Counted from the first letter of the stretch, positions 51,879-60,455 are shown. The stretch: DNA of 64,000 nt from Virgisporangium ochraceum (GCF_016863655.1 NZ_BOPH01000009.1:1-64000); one strand, 5' to 3'. Notes: a model not told the origin generated them from the sequence alone. Translations and numbers: made by a program.

Positions 51879-53143
51879 CAGCCCAGCGTCCGGTCTTCCG
51901 GCACCACCACGTACTGCCGGAGGTAGAGGTCGCGGAACGTCACCGGTCCGCGCGGGCCGGGCACCCGGTCGACGTTGATGCCCGTCTCGGGGACGCCGAG
52001 CAGCTTGAACCCGTCGAGCCGGCGGGTCGAGGCGTTCCAGAACGCGCCGGTGCCCACGTATGCCTTGAGGAAGCGGCTTGCGGCCTGTGCGTCTTCGGTG
52101 ACGATCGTCGCGGCCAGGCCGGAGGTCTCCCGGTTGGCGATGTCGGCCGCGTCGAGCTCGCCGTCGGCCGGTGCGATCGTCACGGTGGCCTCGTTGTCGT
52201 CGTCGAGCGCCCATTCGTAGCCGACCACGTGCTGGTGCGGCGGCAGCGACGCGGCGATCTTCGGCTCGCGGGCGGCGAGCGCGTCGACGACTCGCGGCAC
52301 CGTCTCGTCCCAGATCGCCCTGTCGACCAGGAGCAGGTTGAGCCGGTTGCAGACGCCGAGGCGGTCGAGGCCGTCGTCGATGAGCCGGTCGGCGAGCGTC
52401 CGGTCGGCGGCGGGGTGGATGTAGAGGACGCCGCCGCCGTCGGCGTGGGCCAGCGTCTTGACCCCGGCCAGCGCCGCCCGGGCGGCCAGCGTGCGCGTGC
52501 TCTCGCCGCTGCCGCGCAGGATCACCAGGGGAATCTTCGTCGGCTCGGTGACCAGCGCCTCGGCCGACTCGCGTCCGGGCACGCGGAGCAGCTGCACCGC
52601 GTCTCCCGGCAGGCCCGCCTCGGTGAGCGCCGGAGCGACGACCAGGTCGACCAGCGCGGCGGCCGACCCGATCGCCGCCGAGCCGGTGCGCAGCACCCCC
52701 GCGTTCCGCGACTTGATCAGCTGCGACGCGACGTCGACCGCGACGTTGGGACGGGCCTCGAAGTTCGCCCCGATGACGCCCACCGGGCGGCGCCACTCCT
52801 CGACGAGGAGTCCGCCGTCGAGCGTCCGTACCTTCTGCCGGGTCGGCAGCGCCTCGGTGTCGGCGAGCTGGCGTAGCTGGCCGGCCATGTCGGTGAGGCG
52901 GGCCGGGGTCAGCCGGAGGCGATCGAGCAGCCCGCCGGCCATGCCGGCTTCCTTGGCCGTGGCGCAGTCGACCTGGTTGGCCTCGAGGACCGTGGCTGTC
53001 ACCCCGGCGTCGGAGAGCCGGTCGGCCATGGCGCGGATGGCGGTGTCGATCTGCTCCTGGCCCGCGGCGGCGAGCGCGGGGCTGGCGGCCGAGGCGCGGG
53101 CAGCGGCGTCCGCCACGGCGCGAGCAGCGTCGGTCGGGGTCAT
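51878..53143 (-). CDS. proA: ProA-family gamma-glutamyl phosphate reductase, divergent paralogue
   Basis: A 421-aa aldehyde-dehydrogenase-fold protein of the ProA family: RRPVGVIGANFEARPNVAVDVA, LPGDAVQLLRVPGRESAEAL, the catalytic Cys in LGVCNRLN and the C-terminal GAFWNASTRRLDGF. It departs from typical ProA at the glycine-rich segment before the cysteine (KTLAHADGGGVLYIHP replaces the usual ETGVGNCHVYVD type) and at the C-terminus. No proB is adjacent; instead it is operonic with a GntR regulator and near an MHS transporter. It may serve proline synthesis or reduce another acyl phosphate. Confidence 0.8.
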   Translation of the reverse strand: MTPTDAARAVADAAARASAASPALAAAGQEQIDTAIRAMADRLSDAGVTATVLEANQVDCATAKEAGMAGGLLDRLRLTPARLTDMAGQLRQLADTEALPTRQKVRTLDGGLLVEEWRRPVGVIGANFEARPNVAVDVASQLIKSRNAGVLRTGSAAIGSAAALVDLVVAPALTEAGLPGDAVQLLRVPGRESAEALVTEPTKIPLVILRGSGESTRTLAARAALAGVKTLAHADGGGVLYIHPAADRTLADRLIDDGLDRLGVCNRLNLLLVDRAIWDETVPRVVDALAAREPKIAASLPPHQHVVGYEWALDDDNEATVTIAPADGELDAADIANRETSGLAATIVTEDAQAASRFLKAYVGTGAFWNASTRRLDGFKLLGVPETGINVDRVPGPRGPVTFRDLYLRQYVVVPEDRTLG

Positions 53144-53174
53144 GGGCAGGCTCCGGTGAAGTGCGACTGGCGGA

Positions 53175-53185
53175 TTGTTCTACAA
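53175..53185. promoter_or_regulatory. FCD/GntR operator before the ProA-like gene
   Basis: TTGTTCTACAA fits TNGTNNNACNA and differs by one base from the site at 51091-51101. It is 31 bp upstream of the ATG and overlaps the likely -10 (a TTGACT -35 lies about 18 nt upstream on the minus strand). Confidence 0.65.
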
Positions 53186-53216
53186 AACCACCAGCCGCAC
53201 TTCGGAGTCAAGCCGA

Positions 53217-55979
53217 CTACACCGTGATGAGCCCGGCCAGGTCGTTCGCCGGGTCCGGGTACCGCGTGAGGAGCGCCCGCAGGTCGCCGAGCCCGTCCTG
53301 ATCCTGCTCCTGCCAGCCGCCGGTGCAACCGAGCACGGCCGCGAGGGTCTCGACCGGTTCCGGGTGGGCCCGGAGCAGGTCGGTCGCGGGTCCACCGGCC
53401 GGCGCCTTCTTCGGTGCCGCCGCCGTGCTGCCCTCCCACGGCGGGGTCCAGGCGTCGATCGCCGGCAGGGTCGCCGGGAACGTGCGGGCGGCCTCGCGGA
53501 TCAGCACCGGCACCAGCTCGCCGGCCTGGTCCTTGAACGTGGTGATCAGCGTGGGGAGCCAGGGCAGCAGCACCCGGTCGGGCAGCCGGGCGAACGCCTT
53601 CGACAGCAGCTCCACCACGAACGCGCTGAGCGTCGGCGCCGGCTCCAGCGCCTGCACGAACCCGCTGAGGTACTGCGGGAACGCCGGCACCACCAGCGGG
53701 TTGCCGAGCAGGTCGTCGCAGCGCTCCCGCAGCTGGGGCAGCGGCAGCAGCCCGAGCTGGTGGTGGGCGGCCCACAGCAGCGCGACCTTCGCCGGCGCCT
53801 CCGGGTGCGACTGCTTCACGGCCAGCTCCAGCTGCGACCGGTCGCAGCCGAGGGACAACGCGAGGCTCTCCATCGAGAAGAGGAACCCGAGCATCGCGGC
53901 GACCTGACGCACGCCGGTGTCCTCGTCGACGAACGACGTCGGCAGCAGCGTGCAGTAGTGGGCGTAGCCCTGTTTGACGAACTGCTCGCACCAGGCCGGC
54001 AGCGCCGGCTCGGTCGCCCGGTAGTGCGCGAGCAGGCGCCGGATCCGTTTGAGCACCTCGGGCGCGTCGTCGACGGTCCGCTCGCTGGAGAGCAGGTCGA
54101 CGGCCCGCGCGCCCAGCTCGTCGGTGAACCTCCGGCTGTCGAGGAACACCGTCGCGTCTTCGACGGCCTTGAGCGCGACGGCGGCCGTGGCCTTGGGTTT
54201 CCAGACCTCGCGACGCAGGCGCTGTTCGAGCACCTGCTCCACGGTGACGCCCTCGTACCCGAGCTCGATGATCTGCCGCTGGTGGCGGGCGATGTCGAGG
54301 TCCCAGGACTCCTGGATCGACCGTTCGCCGAGCCCGCGCGAACCCATGATCGGACGTACCGCGTACTCGGGCAGCAGGTAGCGCAGCATCCACAGCAGGT
54401 CGGAGACCGGTCGCAGCTGCGGGTCGGCGTTGAAGTCGAGCAGGGCCCTGCGCAGCGTGCGCTGCTGAAGGTTCAGGTTGAGCGGGCCGAGCCGGTCGTA
54501 GACGTCCTTCGCCAGCGGCGGCAGCGCGTCGTACCCGACCTGCCCGACGCGGTCGCCGCCGAGCAGGATCTCGCACAGCCGCCGCACGTCGCGCCGCCCC
54601 GGTACGACGTCCTTCTCGATGCAGGTGATCGCCGCGTCCTGGAAGTCGTACGGGGTCGGTCGGGCGCGCCCCCGCATGCCGGCGAGCAGGATCGAGGTCT
54701 CGAACACCGCGATCGCGTCGGCGGTGCTGGCGAGGTAGCCGTTCTTCCGGGCCAGCCGCACGATCTCGACCGACCAGCCGAGCAGCTCCTCCTCGTCGAG
54801 CTGGTCGAGCACCGGTGGCGACTGGAGGAAGCCGGTCAGCTCGTCCTTGGCCGGCGTGTCCTGTACCGGCGGCGGCAGTTTCGGTGTCTTTCCCTGTTGG
54901 CCGGCGAGGCGGAACGGCTTGAGCTTGCCGCGGGTCACCGACTTCGCGTACGAGGCCGCCGCGATCGACACGGAACCGGAGGCCAACCCGAACTGCGCCT
55001 CGATCGCGGAGTAGCTCGACGGGATCAGCCCGTAGAGCCACCGCGTCTTCGTACGCGGCGTGATGGTCCACTGTGGACTCTGTTCCGTCGTGCCGAACTC
55101 CTCCACCCGGCTGGCGGCGTGGTACGCGCCGCACACGTAGAGGCAGTCGGACCTGTCCACACCCGACTGCGCCAGGTGTTCGCGCATGCGGGTCCACATG
55201 TACCGTTCGCGGTCCTCGTCGACGCGGACCTTGCCCGGGCGGTCGGTGCCCAGCCGGCGGAACAGGCTGCCGATGAGCACCATCGCCTGCCGGTAGGTGG
55301 CGTAGTCGGCGCCGCCGAGCGGCTGCTCGACGTACTGGTCCCACCACTCCGACCAGTGCCGCACCTTGCCGTGCCGCAGCAGGTGCTCCTCCAGCGCGGC
55401 GAAGCCGGGCCGCAGGTCTCCGATCTCGACGCCGACGGCGTCGCCGTGCAGGGCGGCCTCCTCGTCGTCGGGCGTCTCCTCCTTCTCCTCCTTCCGCGGC
55501 TCCCACTGGAAGACGTGGTCGACGGACCGGTCGACCAGCACCAGCTCGACCCCGGGTGTGTCGAGCGCGTACGCGATCGCCTGGTACTCGGCCGACGCCT
55601 CGGTGATCGGAGCCACGACACTCAGCGGTGACCAGTCCTTCGGGAACTGGTCGAGGTCGGACGCGAACGCCTGCACCGCCACGGGGAGGCGGCAGTTGCG
55701 CAGCTCGTCGAGCAGCGGACGGAGGTCTTCGCACAGCTCCAGGTAGATGACCTTCGGTTGTTTCTCGCGCAGCCGGCGCACCATCGCCAGCGCCGATGCC
55801 GGCGAGTGGTGGCAGACCGGGAAGATCTCGAGCTCCTCCCGGAGCGCCCGGTCGACGTCGTCGACGATGCCGGTGAGGATGCTGTCGAGGGCCGCCGGCG
55901 TGCCGGTGAAGGCGGCCGCGGCGTCGAGCAGTTGGGTGCGCAGCGCGTCGAACGGCGCGGCGCTACCGGGACCGCTCAT
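53217..55979 (-). CDS. DUF5682-type protein (YehM-like), possible TraB/ChaN-fold effector
   Basis: A 920-aa cytoplasmic protein. The N-terminal third has three spaced motifs: FPVCHHSPAS (residues 53-62), VIYLELCEDLRP (77-88) and CGAYHAAS (273-280). This His-Glu-His arrangement resembles the EreA/ChaN/TraB superfamily; that is my inference. The long remainder is helical, with DFQDAAITCIEKDVVPGRRDVRRLCEILLGGDRVGQVGYDALPP as a conserved-looking block, and has no known catalytic motif. The ATGA overlap with the AAA+ gene makes co-translation likely. Last gene of the five-gene operon. The E. coli counterpart YehM has no known function. Confidence 0.8.
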   Translation of the reverse strand: MSGPGSAAPFDALRTQLLDAAAAFTGTPAALDSILTGIVDDVDRALREELEIFPVCHHSPASALAMVRRLREKQPKVIYLELCEDLRPLLDELRNCRLPVAVQAFASDLDQFPKDWSPLSVVAPITEASAEYQAIAYALDTPGVELVLVDRSVDHVFQWEPRKEEKEETPDDEEAALHGDAVGVEIGDLRPGFAALEEHLLRHGKVRHWSEWWDQYVEQPLGGADYATYRQAMVLIGSLFRRLGTDRPGKVRVDEDRERYMWTRMREHLAQSGVDRSDCLYVCGAYHAASRVEEFGTTEQSPQWTITPRTKTRWLYGLIPSSYSAIEAQFGLASGSVSIAAASYAKSVTRGKLKPFRLAGQQGKTPKLPPPVQDTPAKDELTGFLQSPPVLDQLDEEELLGWSVEIVRLARKNGYLASTADAIAVFETSILLAGMRGRARPTPYDFQDAAITCIEKDVVPGRRDVRRLCEILLGGDRVGQVGYDALPPLAKDVYDRLGPLNLNLQQRTLRRALLDFNADPQLRPVSDLLWMLRYLLPEYAVRPIMGSRGLGERSIQESWDLDIARHQRQIIELGYEGVTVEQVLEQRLRREVWKPKATAAVALKAVEDATVFLDSRRFTDELGARAVDLLSSERTVDDAPEVLKRIRRLLAHYRATEPALPAWCEQFVKQGYAHYCTLLPTSFVDEDTGVRQVAAMLGFLFSMESLALSLGCDRSQLELAVKQSHPEAPAKVALLWAAHHQLGLLPLPQLRERCDDLLGNPLVVPAFPQYLSGFVQALEPAPTLSAFVVELLSKAFARLPDRVLLPWLPTLITTFKDQAGELVPVLIREAARTFPATLPAIDAWTPPWEGSTAAAPKKAPAGGPATDLLRAHPEPVETLAAVLGCTGGWQEQDQDGLGDLRALLTRYPDPANDLAGLITV

Positions 55980-57088
55980 GACAGGGTGTCGATGGTCTGC
56001 TTGCCGCCGGCCAGGAACCCGGGCCACTCGCCACCGGCGTCCTTGCTGCGGGGCTCGACGACGCCGTGCCAGTACTTGTTCAGGATCGCCAGGTCTTCCG
56101 GGCTGCGCCGGGCCAGCGACCCGACCAGCGAGCTGCCCAGGGTGTCGGCGCGTAGCTGGCGGTCGCCGAAGAACTGGCTGTGCAGGATGGCGTCTTCGAG
56201 CACGCCGATCTGCTCGGCGGTCGACAGCGCTGACTCGAGCTTCTCGTCGTCGCTGGTGGCGGCGTCGGCGGCGGCCCGCAGGTCGGCGAAGCTCTGCAGC
56301 AGGATGTCGAGCAGCGACGGCGGCACCTCAAGCTCGATCTGGTGGCGACGCAGCAGTTCGGTGGTGCGGAACCGGACGATCTCCGCCTCGGCCTTCTTGT
56401 TGGTGACCACCGGGATGCGCACGAAGTTGAACCGCCGCTTCAGCGCCGACGACAGGTCGTTGACCCCACGGTCGCGGCTGTTCGCGGTGGCGATGATGGA
56501 GAAGCCCGGCTGGGCGTAGACGATGTTGTCGTCGTCGAGCTCGGGGATCGAGACGTACTTCTCCGACAGGATCGAGATCAGTGCGTCCTGCACGTCGCTG
56601 GTGGACCGGGTCAGCTCCTCGAACCGGCCCACGACGCCCTTCTCCATCGCGGTCATGATGGGCGACGGGATCATCGACTCGCGGCTCTGCCCCCGCGCGA
56701 TCACCATCGACACGTTCCACGAGTACTTGATGTGGTCTTCGGTGGTACCGGCGGTGCCCTGCACGACGAGCGTGGAGTTGCGGCAGATCGCCGCGGCGAG
56801 CAGCTCGGCGAGCCAGCTCTTGCCGGTGCCGGGGTCGCCGATGAGCAGCAGGCCTCGGTCGGACGCGAGCGTGACGATGCTCCGCTCGACGAAACTCCGG
56901 TCTCCGTACCACTTCTGACCGATCTCGCGGTCGAGGCCGTCGGCCCGCTCGGACCCGAGGACGAAGAGGCGGACCATCTTCGGGCTGAGCCGCCAGGAGA
57001 ACGGTTTCGGGCTGTCGTCGACGGACTCCAGCCAGTCGAGCTCCTCGGCGTACTTCACCTCGGCCGGGGCACGCAGCATCTCAGTCAT
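55976..57088 (-). CDS. MoxR-type AAA+ ATPase, YehL-like
   Basis: A 370-aa AAA+ ATPase. Walker A is GDPGTGKSW (residues 84-92), sensor 1 lies in IIATANSRDRG, and the arginine finger region is SSALKRRFNFVRIP. The Walker B position reads VVGRFEELTR, with a Glu pair instead of the usual DE, and HIKYSWNVSM is a segment seen in YehL-type MoxR proteins. It would remodel or load the neighbouring proteins using ATP. Thirteen bp separate it from the upstream vWA gene; it overlaps the DUF5682-type gene. Confidence 0.9.
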   Translation of the reverse strand: MTEMLRAPAEVKYAEELDWLESVDDSPKPFSWRLSPKMVRLFVLGSERADGLDREIGQKWYGDRSFVERSIVTLASDRGLLLIGDPGTGKSWLAELLAAAICRNSTLVVQGTAGTTEDHIKYSWNVSMVIARGQSRESMIPSPIMTAMEKGVVGRFEELTRSTSDVQDALISILSEKYVSIPELDDDNIVYAQPGFSIIATANSRDRGVNDLSSALKRRFNFVRIPVVTNKKAEAEIVRFRTTELLRRHQIELEVPPSLLDILLQSFADLRAAADAATSDDEKLESALSTAEQIGVLEDAILHSQFFGDRQLRADTLGSSLVGSLARRSPEDLAILNKYWHGVVEPRSKDAGGEWPGFLAGGKQTIDTLS

Positions 57089-57101
57089 GTTCGCCGTTCT
57101 C

Positions 57102-58436
57102 CTAAGCGAGGAAGTTCTTGAGTTCGTGGACGAGCTTCTTGATGTGACCGGAGAGCACGGGCGTCCCCATGTCTTTGAACTTCTGGCGGAACCAGGGGTA
57201 CACGCTCGCCTGGCCGCCGCTGCTGACCGAGCCGACGGGAATCACCTTCACACCCGAGCGGTGCAGGGCCTCCATGCTGGCGAACAGGGGCTCGGGCCGC
57301 CATTCGTAGAAGTCGGAGATCCAGACCAGCACCGTGTTGCGCGGGTCGGTGACCTTCGGCTGGGCCAGCGCCATCGCGACGTTGCCGTCGGTGCCGCCGC
57401 CGAGCTGGGTGCGCAGCAGCACCTCGAACGGGTCGTGCACCCACGGGGTGAGGTCGAGCGCCCTGGTGTCGTAGGCGATCAGGTGGACGTCGACCTTGGG
57501 CAGCCCGGTGAAGATGGATGCCAGGATCGTGCAGTTCACCATCGCGTCGACCATCGAGCCGCTCTGGTCGACCACCACGATCATCTTGGCCGGCGTGGTG
57601 CGCTTCGCGGTCTGCCGGTAGAACAGCTTGTCGACGTACAGCCGCTCGTCGGCCGCGTTCCAGTTGGTGAGGTTCTTCCAGATCGTGCGCTCGATGTCGA
57701 GGTTGCGGAAGACCCGCTTCGGCGGGACCGAGCGGTCGATGGTGCCGGCGCTGCTCTGCTGCACCTGGGTGCGCAGAACCTGCGCCACCTCGTCGATGAA
57801 CCTGCGGATGAGCGCCTTCGCGTTCTTCAGCGCCAGCCCGGACAGGTTGTGCTTGTCGCGCAGGAGCTGCTCGATGAGCGACATGCTCGGGTTCAGCTGG
57901 GCGGCGAGCTTGTTGTCGGCGAGCACCTCACGCAGCCGCATCCGCTTGATGAGGTCGCCTTCGAGGCCGCCGAGCACCACACCGAGACCCTCGTTCTTGC
58001 CCGGACCGGTGCGCAGGTGCCCCGGCTCGCACCCGAGTGCCTGCTCGAACCAGCCCGCGTCCTGCTGCCACCGCGACAGCTGACCGGCGCTCACGTTCCC
58101 CTGCCCGGTGTTGAAGACGTTCAGCAGCAGCTTCGACACGAGCGCCGCCCGCCGCACCTCGTCGTCGCCCGGCCCATCCTCCGAACTGTCTACTATGGAC
58201 GCTCCGGCGTCTGCGCCCTCTTCCGCGAGCAGGCCGCGGAACTCCGCCGCGAGCTCCGGGTAGCGCTGCACGATCGTGTCGACCGACACGCTCGGGTCGA
58301 GCAGGGCCTGGGGCAGCGCGATGTCGTCGACGATGGCGACGCTCGCCGTCTCCAGGCCGGGCTGCTCCTCGGGGTCGAAGAGGCGGGCGATCAGCCGCCA
58401 GTACAGCACCTGCCGTCGGTTGGAGTGCTCGCTCAT
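57102..58436 (-). CDS. vWA-domain protein, YehP-like
   Basis: A 444-aa cytoplasmic protein. The N-terminal 240 residues are helical (SKLLLNVFNTGQGNVSAGQL, NPSMSLIEQLLRDKHNLSGLAL). The C-terminal von Willebrand A domain has an intact metal-binding site: VVVDQSGSMVD, GGGTDG and WISDFYEW supply the DxSxS, Thr and Asp. vWA plus MoxR pairs typically form chaperone-like complexes that assemble or activate a client. ATGA overlaps the stop of the 467-aa gene upstream. The longer open frame to 59441 is rejected because it overlaps that gene. Confidence 0.9.
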   Translation of the reverse strand: MSEHSNRRQVLYWRLIARLFDPEEQPGLETASVAIVDDIALPQALLDPSVSVDTIVQRYPELAAEFRGLLAEEGADAGASIVDSSEDGPGDDEVRRAALVSKLLLNVFNTGQGNVSAGQLSRWQQDAGWFEQALGCEPGHLRTGPGKNEGLGVVLGGLEGDLIKRMRLREVLADNKLAAQLNPSMSLIEQLLRDKHNLSGLALKNAKALIRRFIDEVAQVLRTQVQQSSAGTIDRSVPPKRVFRNLDIERTIWKNLTNWNAADERLYVDKLFYRQTAKRTTPAKMIVVVDQSGSMVDAMVNCTILASIFTGLPKVDVHLIAYDTRALDLTPWVHDPFEVLLRTQLGGGTDGNVAMALAQPKVTDPRNTVLVWISDFYEWRPEPLFASMEALHRSGVKVIPVGSVSSGGQASVYPWFRQKFKDMGTPVLSGHIKKLVHELKNFLA

Positions 58437-59836
58437 TTGCGCAGCAACCGTCCCGCGCGCTCGCGCAGGGTGCCTACGGCGTCGTCCTTCGCGTCGGCCT
58501 TGACCACCTTCGGATCGGGGTGACCCAGTGCCCAGTCGCCGTTGTGGTACTCGACGTCGCCCTTCTTCGACTCGACCCGCACGGCCAGCGGCTGCACCGA
58601 CCACGCGCCCGCGTCCCACCGCAGCAACCCGACGCACGCGTTCGACTTGCGCACCAGGTCGGCCGTCAACGGCCCCGACGACGGCAGCCGGTCGAACGCC
58701 AACCGCACACCCTCCTCCGGACCGCCGTCGCGGTGGAGCAGGTCGTTCTCGACGGAGTAGTGCTCCAGCAGGACTGGCTCGGCGATGCCGATCGGGTGCC
58801 GTTGCAACGGCGGAGCGGCCGGCGCGACCGCCGCCGACAGCATCGTCTTCGCGGTGGTGAACGGGTCGGCCGGCTCGCCCGGCCGGGCCCTGTCGTCGTG
58901 CCAGACCAGGTCGCCACTGGGCAGCAGCGGTATGTCGGTGAGCGTCAGCGAGACGCGCTTGGCCAGCGCCTGGGTGAGCATCGTGTGCTGGGCGAGCAGC
59001 TTCCACACGGCCCGGCCGACGATGGTGTCGACCTTCGCGGCCGACACGCTCGCGCGTACCAGCCGGGCGCCCTCGCCGGTCTCCAGCACCCCGTGCACCT
59101 GGACCTGCACCGCGGTGGCGTGCTCGTGCACGTCGGCACCGAGCACGAGCAGGCGACCGGAGACCGGTGCCGCCACGGGCTCCCCCTGCCCGGGTTGGGA
59201 CAGCAGCAGGGCCCGGCACCACAGGTCGGCCCAGCGCCGCTTCGGCAGCTTGTCCATCGTGGCGATCGGGCTCGCCGCGCGCAGTTCGGCCGCGAGACCG
59301 TCGAGCAGAACGGCGAGCCGTCGACGGGACGGCCCCGACTCCGCGGGCAGGGCGAGCAACGCCGTGACCGTCTGCCCGACCGCCGAGACCAGGTCGTGGT
59401 CGACACCGCGCCAGCCGGCGATCGCCAGCTCCCGCAGCCACGACCGGCTGCCGGCCAGCAGGTTCAGGTGCTCCTCGCCGCCGTCGACCGGCGCGGCCTC
59501 GTACGCCGCGCGCTCCCGTCCCAGCGCCCTGTCGACGCCCGCGACCAGCGCGTCGTGCACCGAGCCGAGCAGCGCCGACCGGGCGGCGGCGAGCGCGACC
59601 AGGTGCTCGTCGGCGATCGACCCGGCGGCCACCTTGTCGACCGCCTCGGCGACCCGTTCACCGAGCGGCGTGACCGCCATCGCGCCCGACAGCGCGGTGA
59701 GCGCACCCACCCGCTCCTCGTTGAGCCTGGCGAACCCGGTGACGAACGCGTCGTCGAACGCGGTGACCAGTTCCAGAGCGGCCGTGACCCCCGCGTCGTC
59801 GAACGCGTGGACCTCGGCCAGCTGCGTACCTCTCAT
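58433..59836 (-). CDS. Unknown 467-aa protein of the AAA+/vWA operon
   Basis: A soluble, largely helical protein I cannot assign. The N-terminal half (residues 1-215) is Ala/Leu-rich helix (LVALAAARSALLGSVHDALVAGVDRALGRERAAYEAAP in outline). The C-terminal half has beta segments: LLVLGADVHEHATAVQVQVHGVLE, VSLTLTDIPLLPSGDLVWHDD and VRVESKKGDVEYHNGDWALGHPDP. Overlaps the SWIM gene upstream and the vWA gene downstream by ATGA. The SWIM protein is short, so the two may correspond to one longer SWIM-containing YehQ-type protein split in two; this is inference. Start ATG 59836. Confidence 0.8.
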   Translation of the reverse strand: MRGTQLAEVHAFDDAGVTAALELVTAFDDAFVTGFARLNEERVGALTALSGAMAVTPLGERVAEAVDKVAAGSIADEHLVALAAARSALLGSVHDALVAGVDRALGRERAAYEAAPVDGGEEHLNLLAGSRSWLRELAIAGWRGVDHDLVSAVGQTVTALLALPAESGPSRRRLAVLLDGLAAELRAASPIATMDKLPKRRWADLWCRALLLSQPGQGEPVAAPVSGRLLVLGADVHEHATAVQVQVHGVLETGEGARLVRASVSAAKVDTIVGRAVWKLLAQHTMLTQALAKRVSLTLTDIPLLPSGDLVWHDDRARPGEPADPFTTAKTMLSAAVAPAAPPLQRHPIGIAEPVLLEHYSVENDLLHRDGGPEEGVRLAFDRLPSSGPLTADLVRKSNACVGLLRWDAGAWSVQPLAVRVESKKGDVEYHNGDWALGHPDPKVVKADAKDDAVGTLRERAGRLLRK

Positions 59837-60330
59837 GAGCCCACTCCCGCCGGGAACCAGTGCAGCTCGGGCAACGGATCGGTGCTGCCCGGCACCTCCA
59901 GGTACGCGAGATGGTGCAGGAACCGGCTGAACACGGTGGCCGCCGGAGCGGACTCCTGGTGCCCGGTCATCGCGCGCAGCAGGTCCCACGTGCTCGCATC
60001 CGGTTCGGCGTCAACGTGCAGGTACCGGATGACGCGCTCGGAGCCGTACTGCAGCACGGCCTCGTCGAGCAGCGTCTGCAGATGTTTGCACGGCGACCCG
60101 CGCAGACCGCCGCACGGGCGGTTGTTGTTGGTACTGCAGCTGTACACGTGCGTCTTGGCGGCGAACGACGAGACGTAGACCCGCTCGATGTCGGACCCGC
60201 TCGACACCACACCCTGCAGTCGGCCGTCGGCCAACTCGACGAACGGCACCTTCGCCAACTTACGTGGCTGCACCGGCGGAACGACCGCCGCAGCACTGCG
60301 CCACTCATAAGATGATTCCCAAGGATCCAT
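59833..60330 (-). CDS. SWIM zinc-finger protein, first gene of the AAA+/vWA operon
   Basis: A 165-aa protein with a SWIM zinc finger: CSTNNNRPCGGLRGSPCKHLQTLL provides the C-x(n)-C-x(n)-CxH ligands (YSCS, RPCG, PCKH). SWIM domains bind DNA or protein partners. The N-terminal LAKVPFVELADGRLQGVVSSGSDIERVYVSSFAAKTHVYSC region is the usual beta lead-in. A perfect AGGAGGT stands 3 nt before the ATG, the best ribosome site in the operon. A 125-bp gap separates it from htpG upstream, with a TAGAAAT -10-like element near 60355. Confidence 0.85.
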   Translation of the reverse strand: MDPWESSYEWRSAAAVVPPVQPRKLAKVPFVELADGRLQGVVSSGSDIERVYVSSFAAKTHVYSCSTNNNRPCGGLRGSPCKHLQTLLDEAVLQYGSERVIRYLHVDAEPDASTWDLLRAMTGHQESAPAATVFSRFLHHLAYLEVPGSTDPLPELHWFPAGVGS

Positions 60331-60398
60331 GCGACCTCCTGGCCTGTCGCCAAGATTTCTATCGCATGGGTGCGACACTTTTCCGCGCCCCACCACAT

Positions 60399-60443
60399 GT
60401 TCGGCCGGCACGACCACATTGGACAGTGGCCGGCCGGCCGAAC
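60399..60443. terminator. Hairpin after htpG
   Basis: GTTCGGCCGGC (60399-60409) and GCCGGCCGAAC (60433-60443) form a perfect 11-bp stem with a 23-nt loop, starting 13 nt beyond the htpG stop. No U-tract follows on the minus strand, so termination may be partial and some readthrough into the SWIM operon is possible. Confidence 0.55.
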
Positions 60444-60455
60444 GGAGAAGAGAGG

